A DNA stretch of 34,350 nucleotides from Flavobacteriia bacterium (GTDB taxonomy: Bacteria; Bacteroidota; Bacteroidia; Flavobacteriales_D; Crocinitomicaceae), in assembly GCA_947458955.1 (NCBI GenBank), contig CANGZT010000010.1, positions 1 to 34,350 of the forward strand, written 5' to 3'. The notes below the pieces were generated by a model. It was not told where the DNA came from. It saw only the letters and a program-made list of their open reading frames with translations, and ran no database searches. Shown piece by piece: positions 1-9,486 of this stretch (the first letter of the stretch is position 1; the number at the start of each line of letters is the position of its first letter). The position numbers were made by a program, and so were the translations under genes.

Positions 1-131
1 GGAACAAACAACAAATCTTCGGTATGATCGTGACCGTAATCGGCTCTTAACGCTTCATTCGTTATACATCTTTCACCAAGAATTTGTTGAAAATACAGCA
101 TATGATTATCTAAAATCGCTTGAAATTGCAT
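1..131 (-). CDS. FAD-binding (FAD-linked) oxidase, N-terminal fragment, truncated by window edge
   Basis: Minus-strand reading from ATG at 131 gives MQFQAILDNHMLYFQQILGERCITNEALRADYGHDHTEDLLFV..., resembling the N-terminus of GlcD-like FAD-linked oxidases (..LG...V.T....L..YGHD.TE.L..). A promoter-like motif lies upstream. Confidence 0.55.
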   Translation of the reverse strand, partial: MQFQAILDNHMLYFQQILGERCITNEALRADYGHDHTEDLLFV

Positions 132-149
132 AGTTGTTGTTTTTAGATA

Positions 150-178
150 CAAATTTAAGATTTTGAAGGAAAATTCAA
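150..178 (-). promoter_or_regulatory. Candidate Bacteroidota-type promoter (TTG-N18-TAAATTTG) for the left-edge oxidase gene
   Basis: Minus strand: TTG at 178-176, 18-nt spacer, TAAATTTG at 157-150; matches the TAnnTTTG -7 / TTG -33 consensus. Confidence 0.5.
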
Positions 179-222
179 TCTCTATCTTTTTCTTATATTT
201 ACTACTTTGAATTTTTTAATTT

Positions 223-1110
223 ATGGCTTCAAGTTTTTTCGCTTTACTGGATGATATTGCCTATTTAATGGATGATGTGGCTACCATGGGCAAAGTTGCT
301 ACAAAGAAAACGGCAGGTATTTTATCTGATGACCTAGCTGTAAATGCAGAAAAAGCCTCTGGTTTTGTTTCTTCTCGAGAACTACCTGTACTATGGAAAA
401 TCACCAAAGGCTCACTGTTAAACAAAATTATAATTCTTCCTGTTGCATTTTTATTAAGTGCTTTTCTTCCTGTTGCTGTGATTATCATTCTTGTCATTGG
501 TGGAATATATCTAGCGTATGAAGGAACTGAAAAAATCGTAGAATTTTTATTCCACCGAAAACATGCTCACGGAGAAGAAGTCGATATCATTGATACACCT
601 TCAGAAGAATTAGAATATGAAAATCAAAAAGTAAAAGGTGCTATTTTGGTTGATTTCATTTTATCGATTGAAATTGTAATTATCGCATTAGGTACTGTGA
701 TTGAAAAACCCTTGTCTATCCAAATTCCTGTTGTATGTTTGGTTGCACTAATTGCTACGGTTGGTGTTTATGGAATTGTGGCCTTAATTGTTCGTATGGA
801 TGATATGGGATTAATGCTTATTAATAAAAGCAATAATAAACCAGGATTTAAAAAAACAATAGGTGTATTATTAGTCCAAACCTTACCCATCGTGATTAGA
901 ATTTTAGCTGTTGTTGGAACTTTCGCTATGATTTTAGTTGCTGGCGGAATCTTCGTTCATAATATCCCGCAATTTCACTCATTGCTTCACGGTATACAAT
1001 CAACCTTGGCAGATTTCATAGCAGGTTTAGTAGTTGGTATTGTTTCTGTTTTAGTAATGTATTTAGTAAAAGGAACTAGAAAGGTTGTTAAAAAACGTCG
1101 CTCGTTATAA
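223..1110 (+). CDS. DUF808 family (YedI-like) inner membrane protein
   Basis: N-terminus MASSFFALLDDIAYLMDDVATMGKVATKKTAGILSDDLAVNA is typical of DUF808; multiple hydrophobic segments. Confidence 0.85.
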   Translation: MASSFFALLDDIAYLMDDVATMGKVATKKTAGILSDDLAVNAEKASGFVSSRELPVLWKITKGSLLNKIIILPVAFLLSAFLPVAVIIILVIGGIYLAYEGTEKIVEFLFHRKHAHGEEVDIIDTPSEELEYENQKVKGAILVDFILSIEIVIIALGTVIEKPLSIQIPVVCLVALIATVGVYGIVALIVRMDDMGLMLINKSNNKPGFKKTIGVLLVQTLPIVIRILAVVGTFAMILVAGGIFVHNIPQFHSLLHGIQSTLADFIAGLVVGIVSVLVMYLVKGTRKVVKKRRSL

Positions 1111-1115
1111 AGTTA

Positions 1116-1865
1116 TTATTTAGAAACCTCAATAAATTTCCCTTTTCCTTTTTCTTCGATTTGAGTTAATGCTGGTTGTCCAAAGTAATAAACATTACCT
1201 AGGTTTTCTACTCTACCAAAAACATCGATTACATTGGTATATAGATACATATCACCATACCCTTGATTTAGAAAGAAAATAGAGTCTTTAACTACTAATT
1301 GGGAAACATCAAATTTATTCAAAGAATTATTTTCATAACGCGCTTTATTCGTTTTCCCGATCAATGCTAGTAAACCAGTTGAATTTGATTTAGAAACATA
1401 AAGTTCCTTACACTTTAACTTAAGATTCATATCTCCACCCGCATCTTGCATTTTAATAGTACAATAACTAGCTTTAATTGTATCATCAGAATATACTTTA
1501 TTTGTCCCATCAAAATAGATATTGTACAAAAGGTTTATGTGAATTTTTGCTTTTACATTTTTATCATACCCTCTTAAAAAACGACAGGTGTTATTATTCT
1601 TAATACTAAGAGCACTATCTTGAACGTGTACATCGATAAATGGGAAAAGATTTTCTCCGCAAGTAATTTCTATATAATTAAGAGAATCTTGAATCAATTC
1701 ATATTCAACATAAGGATGTAAAATAAGATTAGTGAAGTCTCCCTGAACCAAGGTTTTAGTAATTAACTTTCCAGAAGATTTGAAACAGGGTCTTTCATAA
1801 GGTTTTTTACAACCTATTAATAACAACAATACAACTAAAAACAGGTATTTACTATACCAATTCAA
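1116..1865 (-). CDS. Predicted lipoprotein, GIN/DUF2807-like beta-helical head domain
   Basis: Lipobox-like VVLLLLIGC followed by a repetitive beta-rich domain. The track start at 1907 is a TTG inside the upstream gene; an in-frame TTG at 1865-1863 gives (M)NWYSKYLFLVVLLLLIGC with only a short overlap. Confidence 0.6.
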   Translation of the reverse strand: MNWYSKYLFLVVLLLLIGCKKPYERPCFKSSGKLITKTLVQGDFTNLILHPYVEYELIQDSLNYIEITCGENLFPFIDVHVQDSALSIKNNNTCRFLRGYDKNVKAKIHINLLYNIYFDGTNKVYSDDTIKASYCTIKMQDAGGDMNLKLKCKELYVSKSNSTGLLALIGKTNKARYENNSLNKFDVSQLVVKDSIFFLNQGYGDMYLYTNVIDVFGRVENLGNVYYFGQPALTQIEEKGKGKFIEVSK

Positions 1866-3237
1866 CTTCTTCCTCAGAAAGTTTAAATTCTTTTTCACTT
1901 TTGGCAATTACTACAGATGCTAAACAATTACCTAATACATTTACACTCGTTCTAGCCATGTCCATCAAGGCATCAACAGCTAGAATAACACTTGCTTTCT
2001 CAGGATCTAACCCCATGGAAGCAACTGTCCCAGCTAAAATTACAAATGAAGCACCTCGAACACCTGCGACCCCTTTACTGGTCAACATTAACACCAAACA
2101 AATCTGAATTTGTTGACCTATAGAAAGATCTACTCCACACATCTGAGCAACAAAAACAGAAGCCATGGATAAATACAATGTTGTACCATCTAAATTAAAG
2201 CTATATCCTGTAGGAATTACAAAACCAACTATTTTCTTAGGAACACCTAATCGCTCCATATTTTCCATCGCCTTGGGAAGCGCTGCTTCACTACTAGCTG
2301 TTGCAAAAGCTAGAGTTACAGGTTCTGTTACTTCTTTGATAAATCTTCGAATAGGAACTTTAACAGCTAATGCAATCGGAAATAAAACAAGTAAAACAAA
2401 TGCTATTAAACCAACATATAAAGTTCCAACTAATTTCATTAAACTAAATAGAATATCTGTTCCTGATTTAGCAACTGTACTTGCTAACGCACCGAAAACA
2501 GCTAAGGGTGCGATATACATAACAATATCTGTAAACTTAAACATCACCTCACTCAAAGACTCACAGAAATGAATCATTCGTTGTTTGTGGGTAATGTTGC
2601 TAACCATTGTTATTCCAATTGCGAAAATGATTGAAAAAATCACCACTTGGAGCACTTGATTTTCTGAAATTGATTTAGCTATATTTTCAGGAAAAATATC
2701 AACCAAATGATCTTTAGCTACATGGGTTTGTTCTAATAATTCTGCCGATTTTTCTTTATTGGCAACAGAAGCTTCTACTTTTACCCCTACCCCTGCTTTA
2801 CTTAAATTAATAGATACTAATCCAACGAAAAGTGCAACTGTAGTTACTAATTCAAAATATAAAATACTTTTCAAACCGATTCTCCCCAATTGCTTAATAT
2901 TACTATGTCCAGCTATACCAACAACAAGCGTTGCAAAAATGAGTGGGGCAACCAATGATTTAATTAAACGTAAAAATATTTTACCAAATCGTTCGGTTTC
3001 TATTGCAAAAGCAGGAAAATCAATACCAACCTCGACAGCCAACAACATACTTGAAAAAATCCATAAAGACAATTTCTTTCTTTTATATGTCACAAATATT
3101 AAACTAATTAAAACGATCCCTCTTAATATCATAAATACAAAAGGGTCTAAATTTGATAGTTGACCTTGTAGAAAGAATAAAAATCCTGTAAGACAGAACA
3201 AAGTGACATAACTAAAAATAGAAGTGATTGATTTCAT
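1852..3237 (-). CDS. Dicarboxylate/amino acid:cation symporter (DAACS, GltP/DctA-like)
   Basis: Motifs FATASSEAALPKAMENMERLGVPKKIVGFVIPTGYSFNLDGTTLYLSMASVFVAQ and TSKGVAGVRGASFVILAGT characteristic of the family. Confidence 0.93.
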   Translation of the reverse strand: MKSITSIFSYVTLFCLTGFLFFLQGQLSNLDPFVFMILRGIVLISLIFVTYKRKKLSLWIFSSMLLAVEVGIDFPAFAIETERFGKIFLRLIKSLVAPLIFATLVVGIAGHSNIKQLGRIGLKSILYFELVTTVALFVGLVSINLSKAGVGVKVEASVANKEKSAELLEQTHVAKDHLVDIFPENIAKSISENQVLQVVIFSIIFAIGITMVSNITHKQRMIHFCESLSEVMFKFTDIVMYIAPLAVFGALASTVAKSGTDILFSLMKLVGTLYVGLIAFVLLVLFPIALAVKVPIRRFIKEVTEPVTLAFATASSEAALPKAMENMERLGVPKKIVGFVIPTGYSFNLDGTTLYLSMASVFVAQMCGVDLSIGQQIQICLVLMLTSKGVAGVRGASFVILAGTVASMGLDPEKASVILAVDALMDMARTSVNVLGNCLASVVIAKSEKEFKLSEEEVELV

Positions 3238-3262
3238 TGTTTGTTTTTAAATCTTCAATTTT

Positions 3263-3270
3263 CAAAAATA
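3263..3270 (-). promoter_or_regulatory. Candidate -7 element (TATTTTTG) upstream of the symporter gene
   Basis: Minus-strand TAnnTTTG match 25 nt from the start codon; no convincing -33 partner. Confidence 0.3.
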
Positions 3271-3484
3271 CGAAATAAAAACAAGCTAAAAGTAAAATCA
3301 AAAACCAACACAACAAATTAAAAATCAAATATATATTAAAAATCAATCATTAAACATTAAACATTTCTCTAATTCCTATTGTTGAATTAAAGATTATTAC
3401 TAATATTGCTACACCAAAGTATCGTTTGGTATAATCCACTAATTTTTATTGTTATTACAACATTAATCACAGCAAATTATCTTT

Positions 3485-5194
3485 ATGGATATTAAAGAAC
3501 TTGAAAGCAAGAAACTTTCAGATTTAAGAGTTATTGCTCAAACTTTAGGAATTGAAAATGCAGAAACCTTAAAAAAATCTGAAATAATTAATCAATTAAA
3601 TCAGATGAGTAGTCAAGCAGAAAATACAGATTCTTCGAATGAATCAGAAACTAAGCCTGTTAAGCGAGGAAGAAAAGCAATTAAACCTGAAACTGAAAGT
3701 TCACAAACGACATTGGAAATTTCAGAAGCTGTAAGCCAAGAAAATTCGGATAATCAAGTTCATAAAAGAGGTAGAAAAAAGCCAATTGAAGAAACTTCTA
3801 TTGAACCTACAATAACTTCAACAGAGGAAAATAAAACAATTTCAGCTGAAATTCCATCAACTACAGAAGCTGAAAAACCACAAAGACGTCCACAACACCA
3901 GCATCAAAACCAAAATCAACGCAACGATCAAAATCGTCCATACAACCATAATAATAGAAACAATCAAGAAAACAGACCGCAACGTCCTCAACACCAACAC
4001 AACAATCAAAACAATCCAAATCCAAACCAACAAGTTACTAAACCTGAAGAAAAGGAGGAAGAGATCAGATATGATTTGGCAGGAATTGTAAGTGCTGAAG
4101 GAGTATTAGAAGTAATTCAAGAAGGATTCGGTTTTTTACGTTCATCTGACTATAACTACTTACCATCTCCTGATGATGTGTATGTATCTCAAAGTCAAAT
4201 CAAATTTTATGGTTTAAAAACAGGTGATACAGTTAAAGGAACTATTCGACCACCAAAAGAAGGAGAAAAATTCTTTCCATTAGTAAAAGTTGACTCAATC
4301 AATGGTAGACACCCTTCTTACATAAGAGACCGTGTACCTTTTCAATACTTGACCCCTCTATTTCCGAATGAAAAATTCAAATTGACTGGACACAAAGATG
4401 AATCTATGTCAACAAGAATTATGGATCTTTTTGCTCCAATAGGTAAAGGTCAACGTGGTATGATCGTGGCGCAACCTAAAACAGGTAAAACGATGTTGTT
4501 AAAGGATGTTGCTAATGCAATCGCTGCAAACCATCCTGAAGTATACTTGATTGTTCTACTAATTGACGAAAGACCAGAAGAGGTTACTGATATGGCAAGA
4601 AGCGTAAAAGCAGAAGTTGTTGCCTCTACTTTTGACGAACCAGCAGAAAGACATGTAAAAGTGGCAAATATTGTCCTTGAAAAGGCAAAAAGAATGGTTG
4701 AATGTGGTCATGATGTTTGTATTTTACTTGACTCTATAACTCGTTTAGCTCGTGCTTACAACACGGTATCTCCTGCTTCTGGTAAGGTATTGTCAGGAGG
4801 TGTAGATGCGAATGCACTACATAAACCAAAACGTTTTTTTGGAGCTGCTCGTAAAATTGAAAATGGAGGTTCACTTTCTATCATTGCTACAGCTTTAACA
4901 GAAACTGGTTCTAAAATGGACGAGGTTATCTTTGAAGAATTCAAAGGTACTGGTAACATGGAATTACAATTGGATCGTAAGATTGCTAATAGACGAATCT
5001 TCCCAGCAATTGATATTACTGCTTCAAGTACAAGACGAGATGACTTACTTGTTAAAAAAGAAGTATTACAGCGCGTATATTTATTAAGAAGACACATTGC
5101 AGATATGAATCCTGTAGAAGCAATGGAATTCTTAAAATCTCAAATGGACAATACGCTATCTAATGAAGAGTTTTTAGCATCAATGAACCGATAA
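3485..5194 (+). CDS. rho: Transcription termination factor Rho with N/Q/H-rich N-terminal insertion
   Basis: N-terminal SAP-like Rho_N, RNA-binding domain ([30 protein letters not shown]), ATPase P-loop region [17 protein letters not shown], and C-terminal Rho signature. Confidence 0.98.
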   Translation: MDIKELESKKLSDLRVIAQTLGIENAETLKKSEIINQLNQMSSQAENTDSSNESETKPVKRGRKAIKPETESSQTTLEISEAVSQENSDNQVHKRGRKKPIEETSIEPTITSTEENKTISAEIPSTTEAEKPQRRPQHQHQNQNQRNDQNRPYNHNNRNNQENRPQRPQHQHNNQNNPNPNQQVTKPEEKEEEIRYDLAGIVSAEGVLEVIQEGFGFLRSSDYNYLPSPDDVYVSQSQIKFYGLKTGDTVKGTIRPPKEGEKFFPLVKVDSINGRHPSYIRDRVPFQYLTPLFPNEKFKLTGHKDESMSTRIMDLFAPIGKGQRGMIVAQPKTGKTMLLKDVANAIAANHPEVYLIVLLIDERPEEVTDMARSVKAEVVASTFDEPAERHVKVANIVLEKAKRMVECGHDVCILLDSITRLARAYNTVSPASGKVLSGGVDANALHKPKRFFGAARKIENGGSLSIIATALTETGSKMDEVIFEEFKGTGNMELQLDRKIANRRIFPAIDITASSTRRDDLLVKKEVLQRVYLLRRHIADMNPVEAMEFLKSQMDNTLSNEEFLASMNR

Positions 5195-5203
5195 TAAATT
5201 CAA

Positions 5204-5764
5204 ATGAAAAATTCAGTATTAATTGGCGTGTTTTTTGCCTTTGTTTGGGGAGCAATCAAATTTCTTTTCCATACAGATTTAAATAAAGCAATAAATCCTT
5301 TTGTTTTACTGAATATATTTTTCTTACTAACAGCCATCGCATTAGGCTTGTTTTTAATTAAGAAAAAAGAAGGTTATTTATCAGGGAATATAATTTCTGA
5401 TTTTAAAAAAGCGATGGGTATAGGTCTTCCTTATACCCTAATCGTTTCTGGTTTTATTTATTATTATTATGCTACATTCAATCCCATGTATGTAGAAAAT
5501 AAAATACAACAAACCAATAAATTAATTGACGCATCAATTGACAATCCTAAAAAACTGGTAGAGTTAAAAAAACAAAAGCCAGAGTTTGAAGTAATGTCTA
5601 AGGAACAATTACGAAAGGAACTTAAGAAAGGTCCTGCAAACATGTATTCAGCAAAAGCTACTGGACTATTAAGTTTATTATCAATGATGTTATTGACTAC
5701 ATTTTATAGCTTATTAATATCGTTGATTTATAGAAAAATACTTTTTAAACGATTGACAGATTAA
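5204..5764 (+). CDS. DUF4199 domain-containing membrane protein
   Basis: Small 4-TM protein with architecture typical of Bacteroidota DUF4199 (GIGLPYTLIVSGFIYYYYATFNPMYVE...). Confidence 0.65.
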   Translation: MKNSVLIGVFFAFVWGAIKFLFHTDLNKAINPFVLLNIFFLLTAIALGLFLIKKKEGYLSGNIISDFKKAMGIGLPYTLIVSGFIYYYYATFNPMYVENKIQQTNKLIDASIDNPKKLVELKKQKPEFEVMSKEQLRKELKKGPANMYSAKATGLLSLLSMMLLTTFYSLLISLIYRKILFKRLTD

Positions 5765-6435
5765 TGATCGCCAGCAAATAAAAACTTATTTGGACTTACT
5801 AATTGAGTTTTTACAGCATACATTACAATTCCAGCCGTATTTTTAACACCTAATTTAGCCATGATATTTTTTCGATGGGTATTTATGGTGTGATTACTCA
5901 AAAATAATAATTCAGCAATTTGAGCATTGGTTTGTCCTTCTGCAATCAATTTAATTATTTCACATTCACGCTCTGAAAGTAAAACAGGTTCACATGAAAA
6001 AGATTCAAAATCAATATCATCTACATTGATTTGTGCACGCTGAATGGTTTCTAAAATTTGACCACAGAAAAATTTATTACCTTGTTCGGTTTCTTTAATT
6101 GCATTCAAAATCTCAGAAATATCACAATCCTTTTTCACATAACTTTTAACACCACTTCTCAATGCATCAACTAAAGTTTGAGCACTCTGTTCAGGTGTAA
6201 TAGCTACAAATTTTACGTTTGGATATTGATTCAAAACTTTAGGTACAATATTAATATCAAAACCAGGAGAGGTATAATCAATTAATATCACATCTGTACC
6301 AAAAGACTTTAATAGCTCTATTAATTCAAGGTTATCCTTAGCCTCACCAACAATTTCTACATTCTTGTGAGAGTTGAAAATTGCTCTCAACCCTACTCTA
6401 ATTAATTCGTTACTATCAGCTAGAATTAGTCTCAT
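5761..6435 (-). CDS. NarL/FixJ-type response regulator (receiver + LuxR HTH)
   Basis: Receiver domain with DVILIDYTSPG phosphoacceptor region and C-terminal LSERECEIIKLIAEGQTNAQIAELLFLSNHTINTHRKNIMAKLGVKNTAGIVMYAV. Confidence 0.93.
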   Translation of the reverse strand: MRLILADSNELIRVGLRAIFNSHKNVEIVGEAKDNLELIELLKSFGTDVILIDYTSPGFDINIVPKVLNQYPNVKFVAITPEQSAQTLVDALRSGVKSYVKKDCDISEILNAIKETEQGNKFFCGQILETIQRAQINVDDIDFESFSCEPVLLSERECEIIKLIAEGQTNAQIAELLFLSNHTINTHRKNIMAKLGVKNTAGIVMYAVKTQLVSPNKFLFAGDH

Positions 6436-6459
6436 TATTTAGAATGAATTTAATTAAGA

Positions 6460-6467
6460 CAAATATA
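6460..6467 (-). promoter_or_regulatory. Candidate -7 element (TATATTTG) for the response regulator gene
   Basis: Minus-strand match to TAnnTTTG 24 nt upstream of the ATG. Confidence 0.4.
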
Positions 6468-6497
6468 CTAAACAGAAAGTATATAAAATATGATTTC

Positions 6498-6530
6498 ATA
6501 AAAAAAGCGCATCCAAAATGAATGCGCTTT
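6498..6530 (-). terminator. Intrinsic terminator of glnN (leftward)
   Basis: Inverted repeat AAAGCGCAT (6504-6512) / ATGCGCTTT (6522-6530), 9-nt loop; on the minus strand the stem is followed by a T run. Confidence 0.8.
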
Positions 6531-6549
6531 AATATTTTATTGATATACA

Positions 6550-8736
6550 CTATCTTGTAAACAACATTTCTCTAAATTTAGGCATAGGCCACAATTCATC
6601 ATCAACTAATAATTCCAATTTATCAGCATGGTAACGAATATCATCAAAATGAACTTTAACGTTATCGCAATAAGCAATCGCTTTATCCTCAGCATGCTCA
6701 ATTGAATTTGCTTTTTTACGAGCATCCAACATTTTATCAGCATGAGCCTTCATACTATTTAAATGTTCTGAAATTTTAGTAATCAATTCTAGTTGAGTTT
6801 TTGCTGCTTCTTTTCCAACATTCTCACCCAATACATTAACTAAACCTTGAACGTTTTGAATTAACTTATTTTGATATTCTATAGCAGCAGGAATAATTTG
6901 ACTTTGAACCATATCTCCAATAATACGTGCTTCAATTTGAATTTTTAAAATATAGTTCTCAAATTCAATTTCTTGACGTGCTTCAAGTTCTCTAGGTGTT
7001 AAGACATTTAACTCATTAAACATCTCTTTCACTTTCTCATTCGCCCAAGCTTTTAATGCGCGTGGAGTATCTTTTAAATTAGCCAATCCTCTTTTTTCAG
7101 CCTCAACTACCCACTCATCTCCATATCCATTTCCTTCAAAACGAATCTTTTTAGAATCTTGAATTAAATGCTGAAGTTCCTTTAAAATTGCTTCATCTTT
7201 TGACTCCCCATTTTCAATTCGAGTATCTACACTTACCTTGAATGCTTTCAATTGATTTGCCATAATAGTATTTAACACTATCATAGCAGAAGCACAGTTT
7301 GCAGAAGAACCTACCGCTCTAAATTCAAACTTATTTCCAGTGAAGGCAAAAGGTGATGTTCTATTTCTATCGGTATTATCCAACATGATTTGTGGAATTT
7401 TTCCGATATTTAATTTTAATTCCGTTTTATCTTCAGCAGACATTTTACCTTCTTTTACATTGTGCTCAATTTCATCTAACAATGCTGATAATTGAGTTCC
7501 AATAAAAGTTGAAATAATTGCTGGTGGCGCTTCGTTTGCTCCTAATCTATGATCATTCCCCGCTGAAGCGATACAAGCCCTTAAAATATCTGCATTATCA
7601 TGAATTGCTTTAATTGTGTTAACAAAGAAAGTTAAGAATTGTAAGTTTGATTTAGGATTTTTACCAGGAGCTAATAAGTTAATTCCTGTATTTGTACTTA
7701 AAGACCAGTTGTTATGTTTACCAGAACCATTTACACCTGCAAATGGTTTCTCGTGGAATAGTACTCTAAAGTCATGTTTACGGGCAATTTTTTCCATCAA
7801 ATCCATCAACAACAAGTTGTGATCGTTGGCTAAATTACATTCTTCAAAAATTGGTGCACATTCAAATTGGTTTGGAGCAACTTCGTTATGACGTGTAGTT
7901 ACAGGAATACCTAAAGCAATTGACTCATTCTCAAATTCACGCATGAATGCTGTAACTCTTTCAGGAATAGAACCAAAATAATGATCTTCTAATTGTTGTC
8001 CTTTTGCAGAATCGTGCCCAAACAATGCTCTACCTGTCATCATTAAATCAGGACGTGCATTGAATAAAGCTTGATCAATTAAAAAATATTCTTGTTCCCA
8101 GCCTAATGTTGCATTAACTTTTGTAACATTTTTATCAAAATATTGACATACTGCTACTGCTGACTCATCAACTGCATGCAATGCTTTAAGTAAAGGCATT
8201 TTATAATCCAAAGATTCACCTGTATAAGAGATAAAAATAGTTGGAATACATAATGTTTTACCAATAACAAAAGCTGGGGAAGAAGGATCCCAAGCTGTAT
8301 ATCCTCTTGCTTCAAACGTATTTCTAATTCCTCCATTTGGAAATGAAGAAGCATCAGGTTCTTGTTGTACTAAAAGATCTCCATCAAAACGTTCAAGCGC
8401 TCTTCCTGGACCTACAGGTTTGAAAAACGCATCGTGTTTTTCAGCAGTTGTACCTGTCAAAGGTTGAAACCAGTGTGTATAATGTGTTGCTCCTTTCGTA
8501 ATTGCCCAATCTTTCATTGCAGAAGCAACCTGATCAGCCATTTTACGATCTAAACGAGTTCCATTTTGGATCGCTTCCATCATTGATTTGTAAGCTTCAC
8601 TTGGTAAATATTCACGCATAGCTTCTGCATGAAATACATTTTTACCAAATTGCTCTGAGATTTTCCCATCAAAATCAATGTGCTTAGGTGTTCTTTTCAA
8701 CACATCTTGATACGCTTGAATTCTTTTAGTAGCCAT
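6550..8736 (-). CDS. glnN: Glutamine synthetase type III (GlnN family)
   Basis: 728 aa; GSIII motifs such as HNEVAPNQFECAPIFEECNLANDHNLLLMDLMEKIA, GVNGSGKHNNWSL and NRTSPFAFTGNKFEFRAVGSSANCA. Confidence 0.97.
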   Translation of the reverse strand: MATKRIQAYQDVLKRTPKHIDFDGKISEQFGKNVFHAEAMREYLPSEAYKSMMEAIQNGTRLDRKMADQVASAMKDWAITKGATHYTHWFQPLTGTTAEKHDAFFKPVGPGRALERFDGDLLVQQEPDASSFPNGGIRNTFEARGYTAWDPSSPAFVIGKTLCIPTIFISYTGESLDYKMPLLKALHAVDESAVAVCQYFDKNVTKVNATLGWEQEYFLIDQALFNARPDLMMTGRALFGHDSAKGQQLEDHYFGSIPERVTAFMREFENESIALGIPVTTRHNEVAPNQFECAPIFEECNLANDHNLLLMDLMEKIARKHDFRVLFHEKPFAGVNGSGKHNNWSLSTNTGINLLAPGKNPKSNLQFLTFFVNTIKAIHDNADILRACIASAGNDHRLGANEAPPAIISTFIGTQLSALLDEIEHNVKEGKMSAEDKTELKLNIGKIPQIMLDNTDRNRTSPFAFTGNKFEFRAVGSSANCASAMIVLNTIMANQLKAFKVSVDTRIENGESKDEAILKELQHLIQDSKKIRFEGNGYGDEWVVEAEKRGLANLKDTPRALKAWANEKVKEMFNELNVLTPRELEARQEIEFENYILKIQIEARIIGDMVQSQIIPAAIEYQNKLIQNVQGLVNVLGENVGKEAAKTQLELITKISEHLNSMKAHADKMLDARKKANSIEHAEDKAIAYCDNVKVHFDDIRYHADKLELLVDDELWPMPKFREMLFTR

Positions 8737-8755
8737 AAAATATTTTTTTTCGAGA

Positions 8756-8788
8756 CAAATTTAAAAAAAATAAGGGGGGTACATCAAA
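8756..8788 (-). promoter_or_regulatory. Candidate glnN promoter TTTG-N21-TAAATTTG, with -33 element inside the terminator stem
   Basis: Minus strand: TTTG at 8788-8785, 21-nt spacer, TAAATTTG at 8763-8756, 19 nt before the ATG at 8736. Confidence 0.45.
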
Positions 8789-8817
8789 AAAAATAGGTTT
8801 TTTTTGATGTACCCCCC
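8774..8817 (-). terminator. Perfect 20-bp hairpin, probable intrinsic terminator of plsY (leftward)
   Basis: GGGGGGTACATCAAAAAAAA (8774-8793), loop TAGG, TTTTTTTTGATGTACCCCCC (8798-8817); minus strand continues TTATTTTTTTT. Confidence 0.8.
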
Positions 8818-8845
8818 CTCAATAAACATACAACTTACAGAAATA

Positions 8846-9475
8846 TTACATTTTTTTCTTTATCATGTACATTTTACTTTCACAACCTTCAATTAATCTT
8901 TTAATATTTTTCTTATGAGTAATCACTACTGCGACACCAATTACAATTGCAAAAACATTCAAAGGAATCGATTTTTCTTTGAATACAATAATTATTAATA
9001 AAGGAAAACTTATAGCAGTAACAATTGCTCCGAGAGAAACAAAATGAAAAATAAGAAATACAATCAAAAAAATGACTAAACAAATTAAAGCAGCTGGAGG
9101 ATGTAAAGCGAAAATCACACCTAGTGATGTTGCAACTCCTTTACCTCCTTTAAAACCAGCAAACAAAGGAAAAACATGACCAAGTATAACAGTGATAGCA
9201 GAAACAATTTTAATATTAACCAAATCGTTATGTTCTAAACTAGAATCAAGTAACAATTGAGGTAATAATACTGCTGCTAATCCTTTTAATACATCAACAA
9301 TTAGAACTAAAATTCCAGGCTTTTTACCTAAAACTCTAAACGTATTTGTTGCACCTGCATTTTTACTACCATGTTCTCTGACATCAAGACCATAAAAGCG
9401 CTTTCCTACCCAAATTGCTGTTGGAATAGAACCTAACAAATATGCAACACAACCAAAAACAAGAAAGTTTACCAT
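8846..9475 (-). CDS. plsY: Acyl-phosphate:glycerol-3-phosphate acyltransferase PlsY
   Basis: PlsY motifs YLLGSIPTAIWVGKRFYGLDVREHGSKNAGATNTFRVLGKKPGILVLIVDVLKG and GHVFPLFAGFKGGKGVATSLG. Confidence 0.97.
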   Translation of the reverse strand: MVNFLVFGCVAYLLGSIPTAIWVGKRFYGLDVREHGSKNAGATNTFRVLGKKPGILVLIVDVLKGLAAVLLPQLLLDSSLEHNDLVNIKIVSAITVILGHVFPLFAGFKGGKGVATSLGVIFALHPPAALICLVIFLIVFLIFHFVSLGAIVTAISFPLLIIIVFKEKSIPLNVFAIVIGVAVVITHKKNIKRLIEGCESKMYMIKKKM

Positions 9476-9486
9476 AGTTATTACAA

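Noticed and set aside
2165-3163. Plus-strand ORFs of 135 and 134 aa (2165-2572, 2759-3163), plus 1901-2107
   Set aside because: Antisense shadows of the well-supported DAACS symporter; low-complexity K/T/N/P-rich translations without domain features.
4756-5097. 113-aa minus-strand ORF inside rho
   Set aside because: Antisense to highly conserved Rho catalytic domain; no independent start or domain evidence.
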